The notes beneath the pieces were generated by a model that was given only the letters and a program-made list of their open reading frames with translations, was not told the origin of the DNA and searched no databases. A stretch of 64,000 bases of DNA from Phanerochaete sordida (lineage: Eukaryota; Basidiomycota; Agaricomycetes; Polyporales; Phanerochaetaceae), in NCBI GenBank assembly GCA_019973155.2, contig BPQB01000020.1, positions 1-64,000 of the forward strand. Reading direction: 5' to 3'. Made by a program: the position numbers and the translations under genes. Shown here piece by piece: positions 10,099 through 20,994 of the stretch; position 1 is the first letter of the stretch, and every line of letters starts with the position of its first letter.

Positions 10099-13000
10099 AT
10101 GCCTTACGACTGTATCGCTCGCCGTCAAGAAGATCTACTCTGGATTCTAGTTCATTTCCCGCGCCCCGATAAGGTGCGCCTGCCGACCAACGAAAAGATC
10201 AACACCGTGCTGGATACGGGCCTGTTCAACACTCAGCCGCGCCCCTTCGACGAGTTCGAAGATCCGGCTGTGTGGAACCTCAGCACTCCCTGAACCCCTT
10301 GGACGCCGGTACGCCCCTCCGGAACGGCGCCGTACTGGCCGTGGCTTTTCGGAGCCGACGCGCAGACTCCCGACGTCGTCGTCAGCCGAAACGGAAGGCC
10401 GGCTATTCACCCCGTGTGTCTCGCCAAGGGCACGGAGATCCTTAACGTCCTACGCACCCTAGTACAAGCTACGAAAGACGCTGACCGCGTCTGCGGCGCA
10501 GGCATGCCTGGGTTACCGGCGGTCCCTAGACCGCCGTTCCCCTCGGACGAGTTCAGGCTTTCGCCGAACGACGTCGAGAAGGCCGTACGCCGATGGAGGC
10601 TGGACTGTCTCCAAGTCCTGGGATACCTCGCGTTCGTTCTGCAGGACGACTATCTGCCCTTCGACCTGGACGCCGCCACGCCGGCCTCCGCGCGCGAAGC
10701 TGTTCGCTACTACATCCTCAAGGCCCCAAAGCGTGGCGTCTACCTCAACGTCCCGGACTACGATCTCGAGCAGGGCTCCATGACGTACTACCGCGAACTT
10801 TGGCTGAAGTATGGAGTGCCGTTCGCCTACCCTTGGGCCGACAGCTACTCCTTGCTGTACGACGACGCCTGGGACCCCTTCATGCCGAGGAATTTCGCGA
10901 AGGTCACCAACCCGTTCGAGCTGGGCCCGGAAGTCTTCGCCGTCGCCGCGGAGCTAGGATCGCGCACCGCCTTCCTGCTACACCCTGACCTCCACGACGC
11001 GTACGACTCTCGATACTTCTACGACAACTACGCCGACGCGCGATGGAAGGTCAACCTGAGAGTCTACTACGCCAATTGCCCTAGGACTAGAGGAGGTGAC
11101 GAAGCCGACGGACTGATAGGGCCCTCGCACCGGCGCATGGAGCTTGCAAGCTTCGAGCCGTACCGGGCGAACGGACCGCTCGTCGCGGAGCAGATGCGAG
11201 CGGCGGGGCAGTCACCCAGCCCGCCAGGGTCTTTGGGCCCTAGCCCGGCTGGCGACCGTGATACAGAATCCCCCAGAACGAACCTGGAGGATCGCTTGGG
11301 CTCGGAGGTCGGGGACGCGACTCTCGCCGAGGACGAAGAGGCGACGCCGCCCCTGTCTCAGTCGCCTTCAGCGACGGGGCACCGTTCGGCTCACCCTCCC
11401 TACGAGCAGTTCGCCTACGCCGCGCGCGTCATCATCGAGCAAGCGTGCGCCAACGACCTGCTCGTCAGTGACGACCTTATCCCCGATCCTTTCCCCGCGG
11501 TGTCTCTGGGCATCGACGCCGAGTTTATGGCCGCCAGCATCGCGGTAGTTCCCCCTCCCACAGAGTTATGCTTCGTCGCCCACTACATGGAAGGCACGGA
11601 GCAGTCTCTGGGCGACCTATGCGCGACCGCTCTCCGGTCCGGCATGCCTTTCCGACTGATGTTCAGTACGGAGTACGGCGACCGCTACTCGAAGGACCGT
11701 ACGGAAGAGCTGAAGGCACTCGAAGCGATCCCTCCGAGCGTGCCTACGTGGGCCGCTCCTTTCTACGGCGACTTGCTGACGGCTCCGAGCCACGCGTCGG
11801 CCGCCGACTACCGGGACGCGTATTACCGAGGAGTCAGTTATATCACCAGCCTTCCGCACTATGCTCGCCTGTTCGCATACGGAGGACTAGTCTGGCGTCT
11901 GGCCGCGGCTCACCTTTCCGTCGCTTCGGCCGATCACCCTATAAGGCGACTTCTCACGAGGCCCTCGGACGCGTGGGCTCTGTATCGAGTCGGAGCGGAG
12001 CTCAACGCGTCAACCAGGCGCTACAGCGAGAACTACGCCGTCGCCGGTCAAGATCCGCTGGTGCGTACCATCTTGGGCGTATTCTCGAACGGGCAGTCGT
12101 TTTGGCCACCGCAGGAAATCTTCCTCAACAGCTTCCGTTGGTGGGGACAGTGGTCGCCTACGAACGAGACCTGGTTCCTGCAATGCTTCAAGCGCATCGA
12201 AGCCGGCACGGAGAGACCCAAGACCGTGTCGGCCTGGCATGGTTCCGACTTCACGCGCGCGCCGGGCGACTTACGCCAGCCGTCCATGTAGCGTTTTTGT
12301 AAAAGCAGCTAGTATAGTAGAAAGTCGTTTTGCAAAAAACGCTACCAGGGGTATGTGGGCCAAAAGGGGAGGGACCCCTTTTTAAAAAGGCATATGTTTT
12401 TCCGGGGTCATATGTCAGAAAACCAAAGTTGTAGAGAACATAGAAAATATCATATCTCTCATTGACAGGTACCCCTCCCGATCAAAACTGAGCCCGCTAT
12501 TCGCAAAATACCCGCCGGGAGCCGGCGATGAAAGCATTTGGCGCCCTAGCGCCACCAAGCTGGGTACCTGCCCAAAACGGAAATAAGCGCCATAAGCGAG
12601 AATTTGGCTGGCAGAGGTATTCCTGCTGCTCCCCTGCTCCCCCCAGGGCCTGGAACATGGGGCAAAGTGCTAGATACCGTAGCTAGAAGGTATTGTAGTA
12701 CTAACCCTCATCTGTGGGGCTGCCCCAGGGTATGCGAATATATTACGGAATTAACTGGAATTTTGACGAATTTCAAATGCGTGCACTGGGGCACCCTTGG
12801 GCCTTCAATAGGGTGTGGGCACGGTACAGCGCGTCGTATAGGTACTATAGCATGGGGAAAACCTATATGGAGAGCCCCAGGGCGGTCCTAGGCCCCAGCA
12901 ATATTCTGGGAATTATGCTCGAATTTCGGGGAATTAATGCGCCAGGGACAGGGGCTTCCATACCTTCCCCATCGCGTTCCTGACGCGTCGGACGCGTCGT

Positions 13001-14616
13001 TTACGTGTCATTGGTATGTAGCACTATGGGAAAGGTGTTGCGACGCGTGTAACACGTAGGGGAATCTATACAGGGGGTCAAAACCCTCCAAAATCGCGTT
13101 CAGGGGGCATTCCCCAGGCTCCTGCAGCTGCCACAGCGGTCCAATCTTGCTGGGGCTGCGTCATAATGTGTGTTAGAGCTGTATTACACTATATCCAACA
13201 TCTCGGAGCTGTAGGATAGCGGGAACATAATGTTCCTGGCTCTGGAATGCGCATTTTTGGGCACTTTGGGCCCAAAACACCATATATGCAGCTACCCAAA
13301 AGGATCCAGGCAGTATTGGATCAATTCCTGCTACATACAAGCCCTACATATATGTACTGCTATGTTTGAGAGGTCCGGACCTGTCCTCCTATCCTACAGC
13401 AGCCAGGCACATAGCTGCTTTCACTTTGGTGTTCTGAAGTGCCCAGAAGCAAACCAAAGGTCACTTTTCGCTTTTGCAGGTATGTACCTCCACCATTTCT
13501 CCACCGATTCACTTGCGAATCTGTACTCCCCCGTTGTCATAGGCTGCAAATCGATCTGAGATACAGCGCCCGCGCCGTTCTCAACGGTTGCGCTGCGATC
13601 TGGGCGATTTCGTCGAAATCAGCCAAAAAGCGCCCGTGGGAAACGACCAGATCTGGAGGATCGCATGGCAACGGAGGCGGGGGATACAAAAGCAAGCATA
13701 CAGGGCAGTTTCTATACCTAATGCGATAAGAATACAGGTGCGTGCCCCTGGATATTCACACTTTTTTTTGGCAGATCCTCGCAGGTCCCCTACCACTTTC
13801 CTGCCACCCCTAGGCCCCCAAATCTCTCGTATAGCTCCTGTAAGGGTTACATAACCCTTTGGCATAGCTGGAAAGGGTTCAGAACCGGTGGAAAGGGTTG
13901 CAGGCCGCTTCCAGGCCCAGAAAAATCGAAATCAAATATAATCAATCATTTAATATATTCCACAGCGGTTCAATTAGGTCCCTGTCTTCCCCCTATACTA
14001 TGCATACATAGTAGACACTAATATACATAGCGTAGAGGCCCCAGGAAGCCAGGGGAGCGAGGGGAAGCAGCAGAAATGGCCCCCAGAAGCGAAATTGATG
14101 CCCATGACCGCATTGGGCGCTTCCCGGACAGGTACCCGGTTGGCCCGGTCAGGGTCTCCTTTGTGGCGCTGATGCGCTGATGGCGGCACCAGGAGGCCGC
14201 ACTAAAGCCGCAAAGACTCGGCTCCCCGCCGTTCTTTTGTGAATAACTCCTCCCCTGTCCATTTTTGGGCTGTCTCCTTTTGGAATATGTCTTTCCGTCA
14301 AGCTGCGCAGCTTTCCAGAGAGTTTCGAAAATAGGCGCCCAAAACAGTCCCTTTTAAAAACACACCCCTGTAAATGCCCGGAAAATGCGTTATATTGCCA
14401 ACTAGGGCTTGTAGCGTTTTTTGCTAAACGATTTATTAGTATAGTAGGGACATTTTATAAAAGAGCTACATGGTCTGGTGCTTACGCGAGAAACCCTGCG
14501 CCCGGTCCACGGCTGACCAGAGGGCCGAGGAGGCCCTGGCACTACTGCGCGAGGAGGGCGTGCTGGACGGTACGATCTTCGGGGGAGGCGGCCGCGTACA
14601 CGCGCAGCCTCTCTAG
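10099..14616 (+). pseudogene. Gypsy-1 third ORF (768 codons), unknown function, broken by TGA and by element A
   Basis: A sense-strand ORF between pol and the 3' LTR. It starts at ATG 10099 and stays in one frame to 12275, except for a TGA at 10291-10293 (CGA to TGA would explain it). Element A sits at 12276-14480. After it the frame resumes at 14487 and ends at TAG 14614-14616. Removing the insertion and one CTTACG copy gives 2307 bp, exactly 769 codons including the stop, so this was one intact gene. The protein is rich in acidic and aromatic residues, has a low-complexity Ser/Pro segment near residues 365-440, and ends with a short helix-like RAEEALALLREEG stretch. I see no transmembrane segment, signal peptide, zinc finger or known catalytic motif, so it is not an obvious envelope. 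It may be a domesticated host gene or an accessory factor. Confidence 0.75.
12276..14480 (+). mobile_element. Element A, copy 1 (2205 bp)
   Basis: Starts CCAGCCGTCCATGTAGCG and ends GCTACATGGTCTGGTG. It is flanked by CTTACG at 12270-12275 and 14481-14486. Each terminus folds on itself: TAGCGTTTTT is followed about 35 bp later by its complement AAAAAACGCTA, and the two ends are also inverted repeats of each other. Two other copies of exactly 2205 bp are in the window. An ORF of about 110 codons (13230-13559) is shared with copy 3 but matches no family I recognise. No transposase is visible, so it is probably a non-autonomous DNA transposon. The duplication could be 6 or 7 bp because the next base is C on both sides. 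Confidence 0.85.
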
Positions 14617-14633
14617 AAGCACAAGCGTTTTCG

Positions 14634-14975
14634 CAGGGGGGCTTTGTGACGGACGGTTACCTTACGATGGAGGTGCGAACCCGCTCGCGTGGACTGCGCG
14701 TAGCGCCCGAACATAGATACGCGCGCCTGACACGTAGACGACTTCAGAACATAACCATCGACTCGCATTTCCTCGTCCTTCTGTTTCTTTCTTCGTCTCT
14801 TCGTCGCTCGTCTCCATAGCTCTCGTCTTGCTTCTATCTCATCTCGAATATATCTCATTCTCCGCTCTGATTCATCTCGCGGCGCGCGTGCGCCGCTCTA
14901 CCTTACGGCACTCTGTTCCGCCCTCTGAGGTCCCCTCGGCTTACCCCTCACGGACGCCCTGGATAGGCCGTCACA
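14634..14975 (+). repeat. Polypurine tract and 3' LTR of Gypsy-1
   Basis: A purine run (AGGGGGG, about 14634-14641) lies just before the LTR (14645-14975), where plus-strand DNA synthesis would be primed. The LTR ends CCGTCACA and is followed directly by GCGGG, the target duplication that matches 1284-1288. Confidence 0.9.
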
Positions 14976-15865
14976 GCGGGGTCCATGCCGACTTGTCCTT
15001 CGCGGATCAGAAGTCTGAGGTACTTGATCTTGTCGCACTCGAATTCGCACTTCTCGGGACGAAGATACAGGTCGTACTGAGCAAGGTGCTCGAGAACTTC
15101 GTGGATGATCTTCCGATGGGAGGCGATGTCGTTGAACCAGATGAGGATGTCGTCGAGGTAGACAGCTACCTTGCCTGCAGCGATGAGGTCGGCGAAGACG
15201 TGGTTCATAAGTGCCTGGAATGTCGCAGGGCTGTTGCAGAGACCGAAGTACATGATGCGCGGCTCGAACAGGCCTTGGTTGGTGACAAAGGCGGCCTTCC
15301 ACTCGTCGCCTTCCTTAATCCGGACGTTGTTGTAGCCCCAGCGAACATCGAACTTGGTGAAGATCTTGGCGCCTTGCAGCTTGTTGATGATGTCGGCTGC
15401 TAAGGGTAGCGGGTAGCGGTTTTTCACGGTGATGTCATTGAGCTTCCGGTAGTCCTGGACGAAGCGGAGTTTACCGTCCTTCTTCTTGATGAAGAAGACA
15501 GGAGACACCATTGGAGACTTGCTCGGGACAACATAGCCCTTGGCGAGGGCGTCCTCGAGGAATCGCTTAAGCTCCTCAGTCTCGATCGGAGACATTGGAT
15601 AGACCTTAGACTTGATCAAAGGTGGGGCGTCAGGCGCGAGGTCGATGGCGTGGTCCCACGGCTGATGTTTCGGTAGTCGCTGAGACTCCTCTTCAGAGAA
15701 CACCTTTTTGTGTTGATGGTACTCCTTGGGAACTAGCTCTTTGAACGTCTTAGCGTACTTGTCACGGTTTGCTTCGACGGCGATCGCTTGAGAGTACGTG
15801 TAGCCTGCTAAGATCCAGACTTCGTCCTTGGTGTCGTGGATGATACTAGCCCTGAGCCATTCACG
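14976..15865 (-). pseudogene. Gypsy-2 pol, 5' part: reverse transcriptase
   Basis: Minus-strand frame open from 15865 to the Gypsy-1 insertion point. It contains FIKKKDGKLRFVQDYRKLND, FTKFDVRWGYNNVRI, the MYFGLCNSPATFQ motif and the catalytic YLDD (VYLDDILIW). It stops at MDPA and resumes as KVKAVTEWP at 1288. Just upstream, TAA at 15866-15868 separates it from the protease in the same frame. It is a reverse transcriptase by family, disabled here. Confidence 0.92.
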
Positions 15866-16345
15866 TTACTGTTCGCAGTTGGCGTCAATCTGGTGTAAAC
15901 CGGAGAGCGGAGTGTCAGTAGCTTCACTGCGAAGCTGGAATTTGACATCTCCTATCTCCCAATCGATATCCAAATTCCATTTCTTGAGCCACGGAAGTCC
16001 AAGGATGACGTCCTTCGGACGGGTGTTTGTGATAAGAAACTCCTCCTTAAACGTGTAGGAACCAACGGTGAGGTTCAGTTTCACTCGACGCGTGATGGAC
16101 CCTGCTTCGTTCAGGGTGCCGTCGATGTCATAGACTGTGATCGGGTTCTCAAGTGGTACTGTGAAGACTTTGTGTTGTCTGCAGAAGTCTTCGTGTATGA
16201 ACAGTGACGTGGCACCAGAATCAATCATTGCAGGCGTGCGAATAGTTTTATTGATTCCAGTCAGCTTTACTGCTACACGGTAATGGTTGGAGAAGGGATC
16301 GAGCACAGATATAGTACATGAGCGTAGCGAGTGCGAAATGTCCAA
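15866..16345 (-). pseudogene. Gypsy-2 aspartic protease region
   Basis: The active-site motif AMIDSGATSLFI and the later VILGLPWLKKWN flap/strand region identify a retropepsin-like aspartic protease, as in Ty3/Gypsy polyproteins. The frame continues into RT after one TAA (15866-15868), probably a decayed Gln or similar codon. Gag ends 84 bp upstream in another frame, so pol was expressed by frameshifting or as a separate start. Confidence 0.85.
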
Positions 16346-16428
16346 GGGTTCTACAGAGACGGGTGCCGGAGTTGAATCCGGGCCGAGCGGTGTTGCGGAG
16401 GTCGACGATGCGGCGTCACTCCGGCCCC

Positions 16429-17715
16429 TTAGTGAAAAGACGCGAGCTGCTTGACGATGAGCGCAACGGAGTCCTTGAGTGCTGCGAGGTCTGCTTCGTG
16501 AGTGTTCGGGCCGGTCGACCAGCCAGGCGACGAGTCAGATGACGCGGTGTCGTTGGCGTGGATGTTGGCTGTGGGCGACAGAGCTGTGGGCGGGAGACCT
16601 TCGATGCGAGAGCGGCAGATGACGGCCCAGTGACCTTTCCTTTGGCAGTGATGGCAGACGGGGTCGCGGTGCCGGGCGTCGTTAGCCTTGTGTCCCTTGA
16701 AGCCGCAGACCCTGCACCTGTCGCGCATGACCGTGTCGAGCTGTTTGCGAAGGTCGTTGCCGCGGAGTCCCTTGAACGCTTCGTCGATGGACGCGGCATT
16801 GATCTCCATGGCATCGGGGTTGCGAAAGACGCGGACTGGTGCCGAAGGGGTTGCGCGGGCCTTGCCGGTGTCAGTCTGCCAAGTTGCGAGGTCCTGGAGC
16901 AACGTGTCCTTGAAGCAGTCGACGGTGTAGCCAGCTGCCTACAGCTCAGCATATGTCTCGGGACCTTTGCCGGTGGCGGGGACGATGATGTACGAGATGC
17001 GTTTCAGGTAGTCCTCGTTAAACTTGGTGCGCAGACGGGCCGCTAGGTTCAAGTCGCTTAAACCAAACGAGCTTGCCAGAGCCTGGAACTCGGCAAAGAA
17101 CTCGGCAAACCGGCGATCACCCTGAGTGCAGGCCTGAAGCTTGTTCATAGCATCAGCCTTCTCGTTGGCGGGCTCAAACTGGTTTTTACACTGCTTCCAG
17201 AACTCGACGCGGGTACCGTTGAAGATCACTTGGTTGTCAGTGGTGGCTTTGAGGTAAGGGTGTGCCCATTCGGCCGCGTCGTCCTGCATGAACGAGAGTG
17301 CGCCTGTGATCCATTTCGGGGCGTCCATGAGGATGTTACTGCTGGCGTCGCGCTGGAAGTTTTCTTGGGCATCGCGGGCGCCGTAGCGGTCCTTGTAGCC
17401 GTTGGCGTAGAGCGTGTAGGTGGAGCAGAAGTGCTTGGCGGCCTCGGCTGACTTACCACGGAAGGGTACCGGTTTTTTGACAAAGGCGATCTCGCGTGTC
17501 GCAGCATTAACTGCTGCATTTACCACAGGTGCAGGGGCAGGGGCGGGCTGCGGCCGTGTGACGAGGGCTCGAATGTCGGTGGAGAGTTGCCGGATGTCGG
17601 TGGACATTTGGTTGACCGCGCCGGCCATGGCGATGATTGCCTGCGCTACAAGATCTTGCGGCAGGCCGGTTTGCGAGGGACCGGTTGGCAGTTGCGGAGT
17701 GTTTTGGCCGGACAT
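16429..17715 (-). pseudogene. Gypsy-2 Gag
   Basis: Starts MSGQNTPQLPTGPSQ. A retrotrans_gag-type capsid region follows (PFRGKSAEAAKHFCSTYTLY, then EFWKQCKNQFEP, then FAEFFAEFQALASSFG). After an in-frame TAG (16939-16941) the same frame carries a CCHC zinc knuckle (CHHCQRKGHWAVIC) and ends at 16429. About 428 codons in total. It would package element RNA; the nonsense codon shows decay. Confidence 0.88.
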
Positions 17716-18641
17716 GTCGAGCGGCGGGAGCAGAGGAGGTGAGGATGAAGGCGTTGGTACATGCGAGTGGTACGAGGCGGGAGAACCGAGAGAGACGTCG
17801 CTGTCGCGTGCGGGCGCGGAGTCAGGACTTGACGTGGGAGTGTTCGGGGTGGTGATGGATCAGCTTGCGAAGAAGCTCAGCTGTGTGCTGTTCGGATACT
17901 CGACGATTCGTGTTCACGTTGGCGCTAGTAGCGGTCCAAAGCGGGGAGCACTTTTACGATATGGGCACAGCTGACTGCTGCACCGACGGTTCTGGTCTCC
18001 GTTCTCGATATGAACGTCGGTGGCTTGGTGACCGTCGGGCATTCGGGCAAAGATGTGCGGGTCGTTCGAACAGTTGCATGGCAGAGAGAGATTCACAATG
18101 ATTTATTATACCTTAAACTATCTAATCCCTTAAACCCTTGAAAGAAACTTCGCCGATGGTGCGGAGTCCAGCGTCATAGCACTTTCACTCTTGGAAGGTG
18201 ATGATGGCTTCGGGGCGGAGTAGCTCGCGAACTTCGCACACACGGCGGATGAGGTGCGCGGTGGCGGCCGCGTGTTCAGTGCGGATGTCAGAGTAGTCGA
18301 GCTCGTTGAAGGGGGTGAAGCGCTTGAGGACGGCATTGAACTTCGGCGTGTGAATGCTGAGAAGTTTGAGGGTGGTGTACTTGGGGACGTCAATGCTGAT
18401 GTGCTTCGACCGGTGCGGCGGGATGCAGCGATGGCCTCGTTGGTGATGGCGGCGATGGGCTTCGCAGGCAGCGAAGGCGACGGCGGTGGAAGGGTGGAGA
18501 CGTACTTGACGACCGCTTTGAGTTTGCGGTCGGTCTACTCGACAGGCTTGCCGGCTTCACGACGACGCTTGAAGCGGTTGAGGAGGCGATCGAGCAAGCG
18601 GCGCTTGATACGCGGTGCGTTCGGCACTGTCGCAAGCGATG
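17716..18641 (-). other. Gypsy-2 untranslated leader, no clear gene
   Basis: The 5' internal region between Gag and the element A insertion. Short minus-strand ORFs rich in Ser/Pro/Thr (near 18130-18650) are not recognisable. On the minus strand the region is C-rich. It continues at 20859-20982 on the other side of element A copy 2. Confidence 0.5.
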
Positions 18642-18647
18642 AGCAAC

Positions 18648-20852
18648 CACCAGACCATGTAGCTCTTTTATAAAATGTCCCTACTATACTAATAAATCGT
18701 TTAGCAAAAAACGCTACAAGCCCTAGTTGGCAATATAACGCATTTTCCGGGCATTTACAGGGGTGTGTTTTTAAAAGGGACTGTTTTGGGCGCCTATTTT
18801 CGAAACTCTCTGGAAAGCTGCGCAGCTTAACGGAAAGACATATTCCAAAAGGAGACAGCCCAAAAATGGACAGGGGAGGAGTTATTCACAAAAGAACGGC
18901 GGGGAGCCGAGTCTTTGCGGCTTTAGTGCGGCCTCCCGGTGCCGCCATCAGCGCATCAGCGCCACAAAGGAGACCCTGACCGGGCCAACCGGGTACCTGT
19001 CCGGGAAGCGCCCAATGCGGTCATGGGCATCAATTTCGCTTCTGGGGGCCATTCCTGCTGCTTCCCCTCGCTATCCTGGCTTCCTGGGGCCTCTACACTA
19101 TGTCGATTACTGTTTACTATGTATGTATAGTATAGAGGGAAGACAGGGACCCAATTGAACCGCTGTGGAATATAATAAATGATTGATTATATTTGATTTC
19201 GATTTTTCTGGGCCTGAAAGCGGCCTGCAACCCTTTCCACCGGTTCTGAACCCTTTCCAGCTATGGCAAAGGGTTATGTAACCATTACAGGAGCTAGACG
19301 AGAGATTTGGGAGCCTAGGGGTGGCAGGGAAGTGATAGGGGACCTGCGAGGATCTGCCAAAAAAAAGTGTGAATATCGTGTGGCAAACACTTGGATTCTC
19401 ATCGCATAAGGTGTATAAACTGCCCTGTATACTTGCTTTTGCATCCCCCGCCTTCGTTCCCATGCGATCCTCCAGATCTGGTCGTTTCCCACGGGCGCTT
19501 TTTGGCTGATTTCGACGAAATCGCCCAGATCGCAGCGCAACCGTTGAGAACGGCGCGGGCGCTGTATCTCAGATCGATTCGCAGCCTATGAAAACGGGAG
19601 AGTACAGATTCGCAAGTGAATCGGAGGGGAAATGGTGGAGATACATACCTGCAAAAGCGAAAAGTGGCCTTTGGTTTGCTTCTGGGCACTTCAGAACACC
19701 AAAGTGAAAGCATGTATGTGCCTGGCTGCTGTAGGATAGGAGGACAGGTCCGGACATCTCAAATATGTTGGTACATATGAGTAGGCCCTGGGTGTAGCAG
19801 GAATTGATTCAATACAGCGTGGATCCTTTTGGGTAGCTGCATATATGGTGTTTTGGGGCCAAAGTGCCCAAAAATGCGCATTCAAGAGCCAGGAACATTA
19901 TATTCCCACTATCCTACAGCTCCGAGACGTTGGATATAGCGTTATACAGCACCCATACACTTTGTGGCACAGCCCCAGCAAGATTGGACCGCTGTGGAAG
20001 CTGTAGGAGCCTGGGGAATGCCCCCTGAACGCGATTTTGGAGGGTTTTGACCCCCTGTATAGATTCCCCTACGTGTTACACGCGTCAAAACACCTTTCCC
20101 ATGGTACTACATACCAATGACACGTAAACCACGCGTCCGACGCGTCAGGGACGCGATGAGGAAGGTATGGAAGCCCCTGTCCCTGGCGTATTAATTCCCC
20201 GAAATTTGAGGATAATTCCCAGGATATTGCTGGGCCCTAGGACCGCCCTGGGACTCTCCATATAGGTGTGCCCCATGCCATAGTACCTATACGACGCGCT
20301 GTACCGTGCCCACACCCCATTGAAGGCCCAAGGGTGCCCCAGTGCACGCATTTGAAATTCGTTGAAATTCCAGTTAATTCCGTAATATATTCGCATACCC
20401 TGGGGAACCCCCACAGATGAGGGTTAGTACTAAAATACCTTCTAGCTACGGTATCTACCACTTTGCCCCATGCTCCTGGCCCTGGAGGGAGCAAGGGAGC
20501 AGCAGGAATACCCCTGCCAGCCAAATTCTCGCTTATGGCGCTTATTTCCGTTTTGGGCAGGTGCCCAGCTTGGTGGCGCTAGGGCGCCAAATGCTTTCAT
20601 CGCCGGCTCCCGGCGGGTATTTTGCGAATAGCGGGCTCAGTTTTGATCGGGAGGGGTACCTGTCAATGAGAGATATGATATTTTCTATGTTCTCTACAAC
20701 TTTGGTTTTCTGACATATGACCCCGGAAAAACATATGCCTTTTTAAAAAGAAGTCCCTCCCCTTTTGGCCCACATACCCCTGGTAGCGTTTTTTGCAAAA
20801 CGACTTACTACTATACTAGCTGCTTTTACAAAAACGCTACATGGACGGCTGG
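18648..20852 (-). mobile_element. Element A, copy 2 (2205 bp, inverted)
   Basis: Reverse complement of copy 1, from CACCAGACCATGTAGC to CTACATGGACGGCTGG. It is flanked by AGCAAC (18642-18647 and 20853-20858), a 6-bp target duplication, or 7 bp as GAGCAAC. Same length as copies 1 and 3. The ORF shared by copies 1 and 3 is interrupted here. It sits in the leader of the decayed Gypsy-2. Confidence 0.85.
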
Positions 20853-20982
20853 AGCAACTCGTACGGAGTGCGCTAGACTGCGCAACTGCGACGTACTCGC
20901 TTTAAGCAGAGGGAATAAACTTTTGTAAAACAGGAGCCCGCGGGAGCAGCAGGGGAAAAGGTTTGCCTAGGGCATCCAAGAG

Positions 20983-20992
20983 ATCTCGACCT
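20983..20992 (-). promoter_or_regulatory. Gypsy-2 self-priming site
   Basis: The minus strand reads AGGTCGAGAT two bases after the 5' LTR. It is the exact complement of ATCTCGACCT inside that LTR (minus strand, 21187-21178), which lies 26-33 bp downstream of a TATA box, where the transcript should begin. This is the layout of self-primed elements such as Tf1, in which the RNA 5' end folds back to prime reverse transcription. No tRNA-type TGG site is present. Confidence 0.6.
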
Positions 20993-20994
20993 AA

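Larger units (their letters stand above)
1289..14975 (+). mobile_element. Gypsy-1: full-length Ty3/Gypsy chromovirus with three ORFs
   Basis: The element is bounded by two 331-bp LTRs (1289-1619, 14645-14975) that start TGTGACGG and end CCGTCACA. It is flanked by the 5-bp duplication GCGGG (1284-1288, 14976-14980). Order: LTR, Gag-protease (1659-6233), RT-RNase H-integrase-chromodomain (to 9878), a third ORF (10099 to 14616, interrupted by element A), polypurine tract, LTR. Without the 2205-bp insertion it would be about 11.5 kb. Integrase after RNase H plus a C-terminal chromodomain place it among fungal chromoviruses. The LTRs differ at five sites, so insertion was fairly recent, but three in-frame stops and the inserted element make this copy non-autonomous. 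Confidence 0.95.
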
